NCBI GenBank assembly: GCA_018114805.1
Contig: CP073042.1
Location: 2,914,001 to 2,978,000, forward strand
From: Candidatus Streptomyces philanthi
GTDB taxonomy: Bacteria; Actinomycetota; Actinomycetes; Streptomycetales; Streptomycetaceae
Reading direction: 5' to 3'
Length of the DNA stretch: 64,000 nucleotides
The position numbers and the translations under genes were made by a program. Of this stretch, positions 49,123 to 58,642 are shown one piece after another. A model generated the notes under the pieces. It was not told the origin of the DNA, did not search any database, and saw nothing but the letters and a program-made list of their open reading frames with translations. Position 1 is the stretch's first letter, and each line of letters opens with the position of its first letter.

Positions 49123-49935
49123 CTAGCGCCCACCCGAGCGGCGGCGCCGGTGCCCCGCCACCGGCGCCAACGTCAGCAACCCGCATCCGTACGCCTTGGC
49201 CGGGCCGATGCCGCCGAGGAGTCGGGCGGTGAGGGCCGCGGGGTCGGTGACGCGGAGGTGGCCCTCGAAGGTGGCGCTGTGGAAGGTGACGTGGGCGCCC
49301 CGGCCGCCCTTGGCGAAGGAGTGCCGGTGGCGGGCCGTGATGCGGACCTCGTGGGCGTCGGACGCATGCCCCGCCGCAGGTGGAAGCGGGGGCGGAGTGT
49401 CCGGGGTGAGGCCGGGGGCCGCGAGGTCGGTGCGGGACTTGGGCACCTCGAAGCCCCAGCGTTCGGCGCGGTCGAGGAACCAGCCCAGTTGGGCCGCCGC
49501 GGTGCGGTGGGCCAGGCGGAAGCCACGGGGCTTCTTGCCCTCGGGGAGCTTGGCCAGGCGTTTGGTCTGGACGAGGGTGAGGGCGAGGGGCGTCGTGGTG
49601 TTCTGGACCGGGTTGGCGGTCAGCCGGAACGCGTACTCGCGCCCAGTGGCGATGTGGGCGAGGAGCGGGGCGTAGTCGTGTACGAGCGCGTGCTCGCCGT
49701 CCGCGTCCGGCCAGCCGGCCAGCTCGACCACGTGTGTCCAGTCGGGCCTGGAGCGGGTGAGGACGATGAGGTGCGGCCGGCGCGGGTTGTCCGCGTCCAG
49801 GCGCCACAACACGCGCTCGTCCGACTCGCCCGGCAGGCCGCCCTGCACCGCTCCGTGCATGGCGCGGGGGTTGGCCAGCAGGCGGCGGCTCTCCGCCCGC
49901 AGCGGGTTGATGCGTACGCGGGAGAGGTAGGGCAT
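49123..49935 (-). CDS. cas6e: type I-E CRISPR endoribonuclease Cas6e
   Basis: 270 residues, intact. MPYLSRVRINPLRAESRRLL opens the first ferredoxin fold. A His at residue 27 (RAMHGAV) matches the catalytic His of Cas6e. The Gly-rich loop GIGPAKAYGCGLLTLAP closes the protein. It cuts precursor crRNA at the repeat hairpin and stays bound to the 3' handle in Cascade. It begins seven bases after the cas5e stop. Nothing follows it but the type VII locus, so cas1, cas2 and an array are missing here. Confidence 0.95.
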   Translation of the reverse strand: MPYLSRVRINPLRAESRRLLANPRAMHGAVQGGLPGESDERVLWRLDADNPRRPHLIVLTRSRPDWTHVVELAGWPDADGEHALVHDYAPLLAHIATGREYAFRLTANPVQNTTTPLALTLVQTKRLAKLPEGKKPRGFRLAHRTAAAQLGWFLDRAERWGFEVPKSRTDLAAPGLTPDTPPPLPPAAGHASDAHEVRITARHRHSFAKGGRGAHVTFHSATFEGHLRVTDPAALTARLLGGIGPAKAYGCGLLTLAPVAGHRRRRSGGR

Positions 49936-49941
49936 CGCGGG

Positions 49942-50842
49942 TCACCTGTCCAGCAGGGCGAACGGGTCGTGCCCAGCCTCGTCGTGGGCGGCGGAGTCGG
50001 CATCGGGAACGGGATCGGGATCGGATTCGGGGTCGGCTTCGGGGAATCCGGTGGGCGTCTCCCACCACTCGCGACACACCCGGCGGGTGGTGAAGCGGCG
50101 GGCGTGGGGGTCGAAGGAGACCGGGGCGTCGCGGAGTTCGTCGTCGCCATAGGGGCTCTCCACGGTCACGGACACGTCGGTAGTCGCCGTGTGGACGGGG
50201 CGGTTGACGCCCCGTTCGCGGCCGATCCGTGCTGCGTGCTGGGTCCGAGCCCGCTCCGACGCCAGCCACGGTTCTTCCCGCATCACCCGCGCCAACTCCC
50301 CCTCGCGCAAACCGGGCGCCAGTGGCTGAGACGACGGGCAGGAGCGGCGGCCCAGGGCCAGCGGGAACGCGGGGTCGCGGACGGCCGCGTCGAGGCGTTC
50401 GAGCAGGTCCCGGGGGCCGGCCAGGGCCGCCAGGAACGTCGCGTCCTGGAGGTAGTAACGACTGGTCACATGCGTGTACTTGGCGCGCTGCGTGGGCCGC
50501 TGCACGCCCTTGGCCGAGACGCCGGACTGGGGCAGCGGACGGCCCCGGTAGTCGGAGACGGTGTGGTAGTCGCGCAGCAGCGTGCCGGGCACGTCGACGC
50601 GTACGCCCAGGCGCAGGTCGAGCAACTCGCCCAGCGGTTCGTCACGGTCGCGGCCCATGGCGGCGGCCAGCAGGCCGACCACGCCGGACTTGGTGGGCTC
50701 GGAGTGGGTGTCGCGGCGCTGGTTGGCGGTGACGTGGTAGCCCCAGGCTTGCAGCGGGCCGGCCAGCCGCAACAAACAGGACGGCCGACTCACCGGCGGC
50801 GGGGCTCGCCGCGCCCGCGTGGGCGGGGTCGGGGACCGTCAT
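49942..50842 (-). CDS. cas5e: type I-E Cascade subunit Cas5e (one-base insertion)
   Basis: The ATG at 50842 overlaps the cas7 stop (ATGA), which supports this start. Correcting one extra T near 50782 gives SAVLLLRLAGPLQAWGYHVT, the family start, then RDTHSEPTKSGVVGLLAAAM, ARLLRDYHTVSDY-type sequence and KGVQRPTQRAKYTHVTSRYY. The C-terminus is rich in Asp/Pro. Cas5e holds the 5' handle of the crRNA. A GTG at 50793 would give the same core in frame but lacks a ribosome-binding site. Confidence 0.93.
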
Positions 50843-52005
50843 CGGGCGGCCGGGACGCTCGGGGCGACGAGGGAGGACAGGTGCTCGCCCAGGCCGGTGA
50901 GGAGGCGCGGGAAGGCCACCGCGTCACCGAAGGCTTCCCGGACGGCGCTCCCCGTGTCAGAGCTCTCGTCGAACGCGTGGCACACGGCCGTGTGGTCAGG
51001 GGGGTCGCCCCACTGCTTGAGCGCCTTACTGTGTTCCTTCGCCAGCCGCCGGGCCGACTCGGCGGCGATGCCCGAACTCGGCGGGACGGGCTCCTCGAAG
51101 GCGGAGACCAAGTTGACCGGCTGTTCGGAGCGGACCACGACGGGCCACCAGGCTGGGCAGCGTGCGGTGGGCGAAGGTGTTGCCGTAACCGCTGGGTGCG
51201 CAGCGGGCGAACGAGGTGACGAACGACTGCACGCCCTTGATCGCGTCCTCGTCGGTGTCCAGGTTGTACCGGAGCTGGTGCAGCCCGACGCTAGCGTACC
51301 GTAGAGGGTGGCGGAGTTGAAGCCGATGGTGCCGATCATGCCGGCGCCCGTCTCCTGGCCCTTGCGCGCCTCGTCGTCCACGGCCGTGAAGTAGTCGAAC
51401 TCCAGGTCCACCATGTGCGTGGACAGCGCGTGGGCGACCTGGACGGCGGCGTCCACGCGCAGCGCCGGGATGTCGGCGACCATGCGCCCGAAGAGCGCCA
51501 CGTCCAGCGGGTGCCCCGAGGTGAACACCTCCTGGATCGGCAGCTTCTCCATCTCGGCGGCCAGCGCCTTGTCGTCGAGGCCGACCAGATCGGCGGCCCG
51601 GTCCCGGACGAGCGCGGCGACGGCGTCGAGCTGGCGGTGCCCGTAGAAGAACAGGTACGCCGTGTCGCCCTCCTTCTTGCCCGCGCGGATCTTGAGCGGG
51701 GCCAGCAGGGCCGTGGCGAGGCAGGCCGCGCCCTCGTCGTCCAGCCCGGTGGTGTCGCCGATGCGACCGGCGAGCGCGGCGGCGACGCGGCGGGTGCGCG
51801 TCGCCTGGTCCTGGTCGGGCTCGCGGTGGTCGGTGAAGTGCAGGCGCGTGGCGCGCTTCCACGCCTGCGAGGAGACGCGGGAGCGGCGTACCCCGCCGAA
51901 GACCGCCTCCTTGGGGTTGCCCTGGTCGTCGCGGTTGAGGTTGGCCGGGGGGACGGTCTGCAGGATGTGTACGTCGACGTACGCGCGGGGAGCGGGAAGC
52001 TCCAC
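50839..52005 (-). CDS. cas7e: type I-E Cascade backbone subunit Cas7 (CasC), two compensating frameshifts
   Basis: GTG start at 52005 with GGAGG four bases upstream. AYVDVHILQTVPPANLNRDD, GNPKEAVFGGVRRSRVSSQA and WKRATRLHF are diagnostic of Cas7e. Near 51300 the frame moves and reads ASVGLHQLRYNLDTDEDAIK; it returns near 51140 to VRSEQPVNLVSAFEEPV. The overall length of 389 codons is normal, so the shifts cancel. Six copies form the crRNA-binding filament in Cascade. Confidence 0.94.
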   Translation of the reverse strand: MELPAPRAYVDVHILQTVPPANLNRDDQGNPKEAVFGGVRRSRVSSQAWKRATRLHFTDHREPDQDQATRTRRVAAALAGRIGDTTGLDDEGAACLATALLAPLKIRAGKKEGDTAYLFFYGHRQLDAVAALVRDRAADLVGLDDKALAAEMEKLPIQEVFTSGHPLDVALFGRMVADIPALRVDAAVQVAHALSTHMVDLEFDYFTAVDDEARKGQETGAGMIGTIGFNSATLYGTLASGCTSSGTTWTPTRTRSRACSRSSPRSPAAHPAVTATPSPTARCPAWWPVVVRSEQPVNLVSAFEEPVPPSSGIAAESARRLAKEHSKALKQWGDPPDHTAVCHAFDESSDTGSAVREAFGDAVAFPRLLTGLGEHLSSLVAPSVPAAR

Positions 52006-52097
52006 GGGACCTCCAGGAGTCGGGTAGGGGACCGGACGGTTCTGCCGGCCTGGTGGGCGAGCGGGTCTGTGGGTGTGGCGGCGGGCGCGGGCCGGCG

Positions 52098-52239
52098 TTA
52101 CGAGCGCGCGGTTCCTTCGCCGTCGGTTCCGGCGGTTTCGGCGTCCTGGGCGGCGGGCTTCCACACGTGGTAGGCCAGCCCCCACGTCCGGCGGACCCGC
52201 TGTCGCGGGGTTCGGCGCGGCCTGGGGTGGGATGCTCAC
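52098..52239 (-). pseudogene. casB: casB (cse2) scar, most of the gene deleted
   Basis: A GTG at 52239 overlaps the casA stop (GTGA), exactly where casB should start, and gives SIPPQAAPNPATA. The sequence then switches frame to RVRRTWGLAYHVWKPAAQ, which resembles the arginine-rich C-terminus of Cse2, and stops at a TAA at 52098. Roughly 150 residues, the helical core of the small Cascade subunit, are missing. Possibilities are a true deletion or an assembly contraction. Cas7 follows after 92 bases. Confidence 0.65.
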
Positions 52240-54142
52240 CGCGAGGGCCCTTCGGTCGTCGGGTTGTCGGGGTCGGGGGCAGCGGACGTGTCCGGGGTGT
52301 CGGGCGTGTCCGGGGTGTCGGGCGTGTCCGGGGTGTCGGGCGTGTCCGGGGTGTCGGGCGCGTCGGGGCTACCGGCCTCGGGAGTGGCCTTCGGCTGCTG
52401 GGCTTCCGCCTCGCCGCCCTCGGCACGGCGCTCGGCGCGCTGCCAGAGGATCTTGCGGAACGCCGCCTCCGCCTCGCTGAGGCGGCACACCCGGCTGGTG
52501 TCACCCCGCGTCACCACGCGGCCCTGGAAGAGACCGGGCGCGGCGGCGTTGCTGAGCAGTTGCTCCGCCACCTTCCACGTCTCCTTCCCGGCGCGCTCCT
52601 CCCACGCCGCCAACCGCGCGGTGATCTTGTGGACGTCCTCGTCGGCCTTCCGGAGGTCCAGCAGCAGCACCCGCACCAGCGGGTCGAGGGCGTGCAGCAG
52701 GGCCTCGCCCGGGTACTCCCACGCGCCGCGCGGCAGCGGGTCGGACCCGGCGGCCCGGCGCAGGTCGGCGCCGAGCCGGTTGACGGCGAGGGAGAGCTGT
52801 TCGGCCTGGCTGACGGCGCCGAGCAGCGCGCCGCGCGTCCTGCCGTCCCGGTCCAACGCGGCCAGCGGCAAGGGCATCTCGTCGAAGAACAGGTCCTCGA
52901 TGGAGACGAGCTTGGAGCTGTACGCGATGCCGGTCAGCTCCAGTTGGAGCGGGTAGCTCGACGCGGGCGTCCCGTGGTCCTGCCGCGTCGCGCTGAGCTG
53001 TTTGAGCAGTTCGCTCGTGTAGTAGGTGTGCTGGTCCGCGGGGGCATTGGTCGGGTCGGACGAGCGGCGGTCCACGGCCAGCAGGGCGTCGAGCCCGCGC
53101 CACGCGGCGCGCCCCACCCGGTGCCGGAGCGGGCGGATCTGCGGTACCTCGGCCGCCTTGCCCTTGCGCCGCGCGTACGACGCCGGACTCTCGTGCCGCC
53201 AGGCCGTGTGGGTCTCGTGGTCCTGGGAGACCTGGGAGAGGCGGTCCCCGGCGGCCACGACGGCCGAGTGACGCGTTCGCTCCCGTCGGCCGCCTGCTCG
53301 CGGACCAGCAGGACGCGCCGAGCCTGCCAGGTCCACGTCTCCAGCGGGCCGGCCGCCGGCCGGGTCTGCCAACTCGGCGTGGCCGTCGAACCGGTCACGT
53401 CGCCCTCGCGCTCACGCCGCCGCCACTGCGGCAGGTCGCCGTCGCGCCGGGTCTCGCCGTACGGAACGTTCAGCAGGAGCGTCTGGTAGAGCGTGGTGCC
53501 GCGCAGCATGACGACGCCCAACTGGCCCAGCGGACCCACTGGGTTGCCCGTGGTCTTGCCGCTCTTGGCCTGGCCGTCGCCCTCGACCCCGGTCTTGATG
53601 GCGCCCGTGTCCCAGCAGTGCGTGTGCAGCAGCCAGCGCGCGGCCTCGGCTGGGGTGAGTTCGAGCGGGTCGGCGTCGGTACGGGACGAGAACAGCGGGA
53701 CGTTGTTGCCTTGCGCCGCGGTGGCGACCAGCAACGCGGACGTCTTCGTCTCGCCCTTCGCCGTACGTAACCCCGCGACCTGCGCGAAGGGGTCGGTCTC
53801 GGAGAACAGGTCGAAGCACTCGCCGTAGGTGTCGAAGTAGCGCACCAGTCCCTCGCGCTCGGCGTCCGAGAACGCCCCCCGTGCGAACCGCTGGGCCCAG
53901 TCGGCGGCGTCCTTCGGGAAGCCCAGCGCGTCCACCACGATGGGCAGCAGGAGTTGCCGGAAGATCGCCGGCTTCTGGGTGGGAATGTCCACCTCGATGT
54001 CCCGGAAGCGGTGGGCGTCCAGCAGCAGTTCTCGTACTCCTACGGCGCGTTCCGCCGACCGCGCCCCGGCTTGCGGCCCAGCCGCCTCCCCCTGGTCCGC
54101 GGTGCGTGCGAGCAACCACGGTTCATGGAGTAAACTCCACAA
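52236..54142 (-). CDS. casA: type I-E Cascade large subunit CasA (Cse1), frameshifted
   Basis: TTG at 54142 with GGAGG five bases upstream gives LWSLLHEPWLLA, the standard Cse1 opening. Key stretches: ELLLDAHRFRDIEVDIPTQK, AIFRQLLLPIVVDALG, GECFDLFSETDPFAQVAGLR, and then, after a frame change near 53275, LVSIEDLFFDEMPLPLAA and AEAAFRKILWQRAERR. The C-terminus carries a PDT repeat tail. Cse1 recognises the PAM and recruits Cas3. A 285-base gap separates it from cas3, so it may have its own promoter. Confidence 0.94.
52288..52359. repeat. four exact 18-base repeats coding for a DTP tail of CasA
   Basis: gtgtccggggtgtcgggc occurs four times in a row from 52288, coding on the minus strand for PDTPDT repeats. 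A partial fifth copy follows. Confidence 0.95.
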
Positions 54143-54427
54143 CCCAGCCTCCGGGGAACTTTTTACGTCTTGGGTGGGGGGAGTGACCAGACTGGCACAG
54201 ACGGCTACGGTGCGCGGGCGAATGCAAAGATTACCCCATACGATTGCCGAATGGGGGCGTCCGCGCCCCGGCGTGCCGGGGGTGTTCCCCTTTTTCGTCT
54301 CGTGCTCGTCTCGCGGCGAAGGTTGGCCCCGCGTTCGTGCGGGGGTGTTCGGGCACGTCCGGCGCGTACGCGACCCGTGCGCGCCGGGCGGTGCCGTGCC
54401 GGCCGTCGTCCTACTCCGCCCTGCCGC
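54143..54427. promoter_or_regulatory. gap between cas3 and casA
   Basis: 285 bases with no gene, the only long gap inside the cas operon. An AT-richer patch (gcaaagattaccccatacga, 54224-54243) lies 82-101 bases upstream of the casA start and could be a promoter. There is no CRISPR repeat in it. Confidence 0.35.
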
Positions 54428-57301
54428 TCACCCGGCGGGCCCTTCGTCCACGAGCCCCAACACCTCCTCGTAGCGCAGCCGTCGACGGGCCAGGACCGCC
54501 GCCCCGTCGGTCGAGAGGACGAGGTCCCGGACGTGCTGGAAGGCCGTGTCGCGCCAACTGCTCACAAGAGATAGCGCCTTGAAGCGGTCGCGGTGGCAGG
54601 ACGGAGGCAGGCTCACCGTGTCGGCGATCACCGCGTCACAGGTCGCGGTGGCGGGCTTGCCGGCCGGCAGCGCCGTGCCGGACACCGTTCGGTGGCCCGC
54701 GCCGTCGGCTACCAGCAGGGCAGCTCGCCGGTTTGTGTGGTGGCGGACCAGGTGGTCGAGCCCGTCGGCCCCGTCGAGGTGCCGGTGCGCAAGGTGGTGC
54801 GCCCCCTCAAGGGTGACGGCCGCCCGCTCGCCCTGCCGGGTGAGCAGGTGGTTCCCCGCTTTGTCCGCCCGGGCGCGCCAAGTCTTCTCCCAGGTGGTGC
54901 GCGCCGCCTCCCACTCGTCCCGCCAGGCCGCCGGGACCGCGTCGGCGCCGGCCCCGTATCCGGCCGCCACGAGGGCCGGCGCGTCCGCGGGGTAGGACCA
55001 CGGGCGGCCCGGCCCTGCGGCGCACAGGACCTGGGCCGCCGCGATCAGCAGGGCGTGGTGCCCGTACCGGTCCTCGGCGGCGGCCGGGAAGCGGGGCGGC
55101 GCTGCTGCGGGCCGGGTGGCGTCCCCCTCAGCGTACCCCGTCACGATCACACGGGGCGTGCGGAGCCGGGCCGGGCGGGGTGTGCCGTCGCCGCGATGCA
55201 GCCGGCCGATGCGCTGGAGCAGGAGGTCCAGCGGGGCGAGGTCGGTGATGAGCAGGTCGGCATCGAGGTCGCAGGACTGCTCGGCCACCGGCGTCGCGAT
55301 CACGATCAGCCGCTCGGGGCGCGGCGGCGCGGCCTCGCCGGCGCGGGCGGGCCGCAGCACGCGCAGGCACTCCGCCATGCGGTGCGCGAGTTCGGCGGCG
55401 GTCAGTTGCTCGTGCAGCAGGACGGCGGGGGTGTCCGGCAGCCGGTGGCGTACCTCGGTGCACAGGATCTGGGCCCGGTCCGCCGTGGTGCGGATGACCA
55501 GCGCGCAGCCGCCGTCCGCGAGTTCGGCTCCCAGCCGGTCAGCGACGGCCGCGTCGGCGGCGGCGCGCGAGGCGGCCGCCGTGCCCGCTCCCGCGACGGT
55601 CTCCGGCATCGGCTCGACCACCAGCGGGGCGGACGGGCGGCGCGGGGTCGTCGTGCGGGTCAGGCTTCGCGGGCCGTGCGGGGTGTGCCATACGGCGGTG
55701 ACGGCGGGCTGCCAGTCCGGGTGGACCAGCTCGGGGTGGCCGTACTCCTCCCACCGCGCGGCGCCGGCCAGGTACGCGTGCGCTGGACAGCTGGCAGCGT
55801 CGCGGAGAGCAGCACCACCGGCACGCCGGCCTCGCCGAACCAGCGCAGGCCCTCCCGGAGGAAGAGCGAGCCGCTGACGTCGGCGGCGTGCACCTCGTCG
55901 AGGAGGATGACCTTGCTGAGCAGGCCCGGCATCCGCAGTATGGCGAACTTGGTGCGCGTCATCGCGTGCAGCAGCGTGTGGATCGGGCTCACCACGAACG
56001 GGCACCACAGACCGCGTTCGTACCCGAAGAACCACTCGGCCGGTGTCTGCCCCGGCCCGGTCCGCGGGGTCGCGTCGCCGTCCTCGTCGCACGTCCCGAC
56101 CGCGTCCCGCTGGCGCTCGGTGGAGGCGCCGATCAGGGCGCTCCACTCCGGCACGAGGGTGCGCTGGCCGTGCAGGAGGGCGACGTGGGGGCCAGTTCGG
56201 TGTCGATGCGGCCGACCCACTCGCGTACCCGGGCGAAGGTCGGGTCGTTGGCCGACCACTGCGGCATGCCGAGGAAGACGCCGTCGGCGCCGAACTTCGC
56301 CGCCAGGATCTCCGTCGCCATCAGCCCCGCCCACGTCTTGCCCTCGCCCGTGGGGCCCTCGATGACGAGCAGCCCGGGGGCCGCCATGTCCCGCGCGGTC
56401 TCCATGGCCAGCCTCTGCATCGGGCGGGGCGGGTGCTGGAAGCGGCGCTCGAAGGCGTCGGGCGGCGGGGTGGGAAGCGCGCCCCAGCCGCCGCGCAGGC
56501 CGATCCGCGACCAGGCCGCGGCGGCACGCTCGCGGGCGCCGGCCATGCTCACCTTCGTGACGTCGTCGATGCCGACGAACGCGGCCTCGCCGCTGGCGAT
56601 CCAGTCGGCCATCACGACCAGGCCGCTCACCACGAGTTGCAGGGCGCGCGAGGGGACGGTCGCAGGGGCGGCGTCCGCGAGGGAGGGCAGGCCGAGTTGT
56701 TCGGTTACGTAGCGGACTTGGGCCAGCCGGGCCCGCTCCCAGCGCTCGTCACCCTGGGGCCCGCCGAGGCCCTCGGGCGGCGGTCCGAGTTCGTTCGCGG
56801 AGTGCAGGAACCCGTGGTGCCCAGCCACCAGCGGCCACACCCAGGCGATGCGCTCCGCCAGCCAGCCGGCCGCGCGCAGCATCGGCTTGAGCAGGAACCC
56901 GCCGGCGGCCCCGTGCCGCCAAGGGAACCGGCGGACGCTCGGGCGCCAGTTCAGGCCGGCCGCGCGCAGCGACGCGGCGTAGTCGGAGAACCTGCACTGG
57001 AAGGCCGGGGTGACCTTGCCGATATCGTGCAGCTCCAGGCCAGGAGCGTGCGGCCCCGGCCGGGGCCGCCGGCCGCCGCGTCCAGTTGGCGGCGGGTGGT
57101 CGGGCCGAGGAAACCGTCCCAGATGCGTTCGGCGACGGCGGCGGTGTTCAGCAGGTGGGTGACGACCAGGCTCATGGTGCCGCCGGCGTGGTCCGGTGTC
57201 TTGGCCACGCAGACGTGGAGCGAGGCGGTCGCGTCCCAGGTGTCGCGGTGCGTGTCTCGCTGCGCGTTGCCGTGCGCCTCCCGATACGGGCCGTCGGCCA
57301 T
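54428..57301 (-). CDS. cas3: type I-E CRISPR helicase-nuclease Cas3 (frameshifted)
   Basis: 958 codons from the ATG at 57301 with GAGGAG upstream. The HD nuclease domain shows [18 protein letters not shown] and [11 protein letters not shown]. The helicase has Walker [21 protein letters not shown], Walker [16 protein letters not shown] and SATL, and the second RecA-like domain carries [14 protein letters not shown] (motif VI). Reading frames change near 57065, 56890, 56190 and 55780. Cas3 is recruited by Cascade to unwind and degrade target DNA. It is divergent from the reverse-transcriptase-like gene, 81 bases away. Confidence 0.94.
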
Positions 57302-57353
57302 GTTGGCTCTCCTCGCCGTCGTCCGTGGCCAGGGTGGCCGGGCCGGGACAATC

Positions 57354-57370
57354 CCACCGCCGCCCGGTGG
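57354..57370 (+). promoter_or_regulatory. perfect inverted repeat just before the reverse transcriptase-like gene
   Basis: ccaccg and cggtgg flank a 5-base centre, ending 12 bases before the GTG start. It lies in the 81-base divergent gap to cas3. It may be an operator for both transcripts or a hairpin in the leader; no other regulatory element is seen. Confidence 0.4.
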
Positions 57371-57382
57371 CATCATGCCGCC

Positions 57383-58156
57383 GTGACGGACGACGCCCCG
57401 GCCCTGCGCGCGAGTTTCGGCCATGACCTGTTGACGGAGTGGATACCCGACGCGCTCGGCGCCGCCGACGCGCTGCGGGACCTGGCGCGCGGGCGGGTTC
57501 CGCCGCCGGCCGCGCTGGACGTCGGCTGGCTGCGAGTGCCGCTGGCCCGTCGTACCGAGGCCGTGCCCGTCGTACCGGTCGCGGTCCGCGCCCATCTGCA
57601 CCGCGTGGTCGAACGCGCCCTGAGCGGCTTCGAGCCGACCGCCGAGGTGTTCAGCTACCGCGCGCTGACCTGGAACTACCGCACCGCCTTCGGGGCCCGT
57701 GGGGCGCGCCTGCGCGCACTCGCCGAGCGGGGCGACCTTCCCCTGGTGCTGAGCCTGGACGTACACCGCTTCGGCCGCTCGCTGCCGCTGGCCACACTCC
57801 TCGACGCGGCCTGGATGACGGAGGAACTCGCCACTGACCTCACGCGGTTGACCGCCGAGGCCGGGCACTGCCTGCTCTCCAGCCACCACTGGGCCAACCG
57901 CCTCGGCGGCGCGGCCCTGGCCCCGGTCGACGCGGTGCTCGGGCGACTGGTTCCGGGGCAGTGGTTGCGCTGGGCCGATGACTGGCACGTCTTCGTCCGG
58001 GACGCGGACGAGGCGGAGCGGGTGCGCGCCGCCGTACGGGACGGGCTGGCCGCCCTCGGGCTCACGCTGTCGGCCAACAAGAGCGGCCTGCGGCCGGCCG
58101 CGACGGTGCGCACGGGGCCGGCGCGGGACGTCGCGGGCGAGTCGGCGCAGGTGTGA
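57383..58156 (+). CDS. small reverse transcriptase-like protein beside cas3
   Basis: 257 residues from a GTG. Three polymerase motifs are readable: motif A LVLSLDVHRFGRS (Asp 126), motif B-like LLSSHHWANRLGGAALAPVD, and motif C WLRWADDWHVFVRDADEA (Asp 199 and 200, the xxDD of reverse transcriptases). AAVRDGLAALGLTLSANKS then matches the helix and Lys that follow motif C. The fingers part is short and there is no maturase, Cas1 or endonuclease domain. The frame continues after the TGA at 58154 into the next gene. Cas-linked or Abi-like reverse transcriptases are the nearest concepts; the function is unknown. Confidence 0.7.
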   Translation: MTDDAPALRASFGHDLLTEWIPDALGAADALRDLARGRVPPPAALDVGWLRVPLARRTEAVPVVPVAVRAHLHRVVERALSGFEPTAEVFSYRALTWNYRTAFGARGARLRALAERGDLPLVLSLDVHRFGRSLPLATLLDAAWMTEELATDLTRLTAEAGHCLLSSHHWANRLGGAALAPVDAVLGRLVPGQWLRWADDWHVFVRDADEAERVRAAVRDGLAALGLTLSANKSGLRPAATVRTGPARDVAGESAQV

Positions 58157-58165
58157 CGGGCGGGT

Positions 58166-58594
58166 ATGGCCGGGGGCGATCTGCGCGCGCTGCCGCGCCT
58201 CGCCCCGGACGCGCGGATCTCCGCCGAGGTGCCCCTCGGTGGTACGGCGCTGCTGCCACGGGCCGTGCGGTACCTGGACGGGGCCGCGCGGACGGCACAC
58301 GGGCGGGCGGCGGCGGAACTGCTCGGCGGTGCCGAGCGGGACCCGTTCGCGGCGGCGCGGCTGCTGGCGCTGGCCAGGCGGCACCCGGAGTTGGCCGGGC
58401 TCGTACCCGAACCGGTGCTGGCATCGGCCGGGGACGGCGGCTCACCCGTGGCGCTCCGGGAGCTGGCGACCCGGGTGGCGGTGGTGGCCCGGCGCCCGCA
58501 CCTGGCGCCCGGGCCGACGCCGCGCCTGGCTCCGTGGGTGGCCGACGGCGGCCACGCCGAGGCGTCACAGCCTTCGGTGGCTACCCTGCTCTGA
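58166..58594 (+). CDS. helical protein of unknown function between RT and nucleotidyltransferase genes
   Basis: 142 residues, MAGGDLRALPRLAPDARISA onward, rich in Ala/Leu/Arg helices (RDPFAAARLLALARRHPELA, ALRELATRVAVVARR) that look like a small helical-repeat domain. It starts ten bases after the reverse transcriptase stop, in the same frame, with only a weak ribosome-binding site. It may therefore be the C-terminal domain of that protein, cut off by a TGA, as in Abi-type reverse transcriptases that end in helical repeats; or a separate partner. I cannot decide. Confidence 0.5.
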   Translation: MAGGDLRALPRLAPDARISAEVPLGGTALLPRAVRYLDGAARTAHGRAAAELLGGAERDPFAAARLLALARRHPELAGLVPEPVLASAGDGGSPVALRELATRVAVVARRPHLAPGPTPRLAPWVADGGHAEASQPSVATLL

Positions 58595-58642
58595 ATCCCG
58601 CGCGCGCCGGGACGGACGCGGGAGCGGCGGAGGGGGCTGCAC

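Noticed and set aside
57302..58156. Retron or group II intron
   Set aside because: No room or sequence for a retron msr/msd RNA in the 81-base gap, and no maturase/endonuclease domain or intron RNA structure; only polymerase motifs are present.
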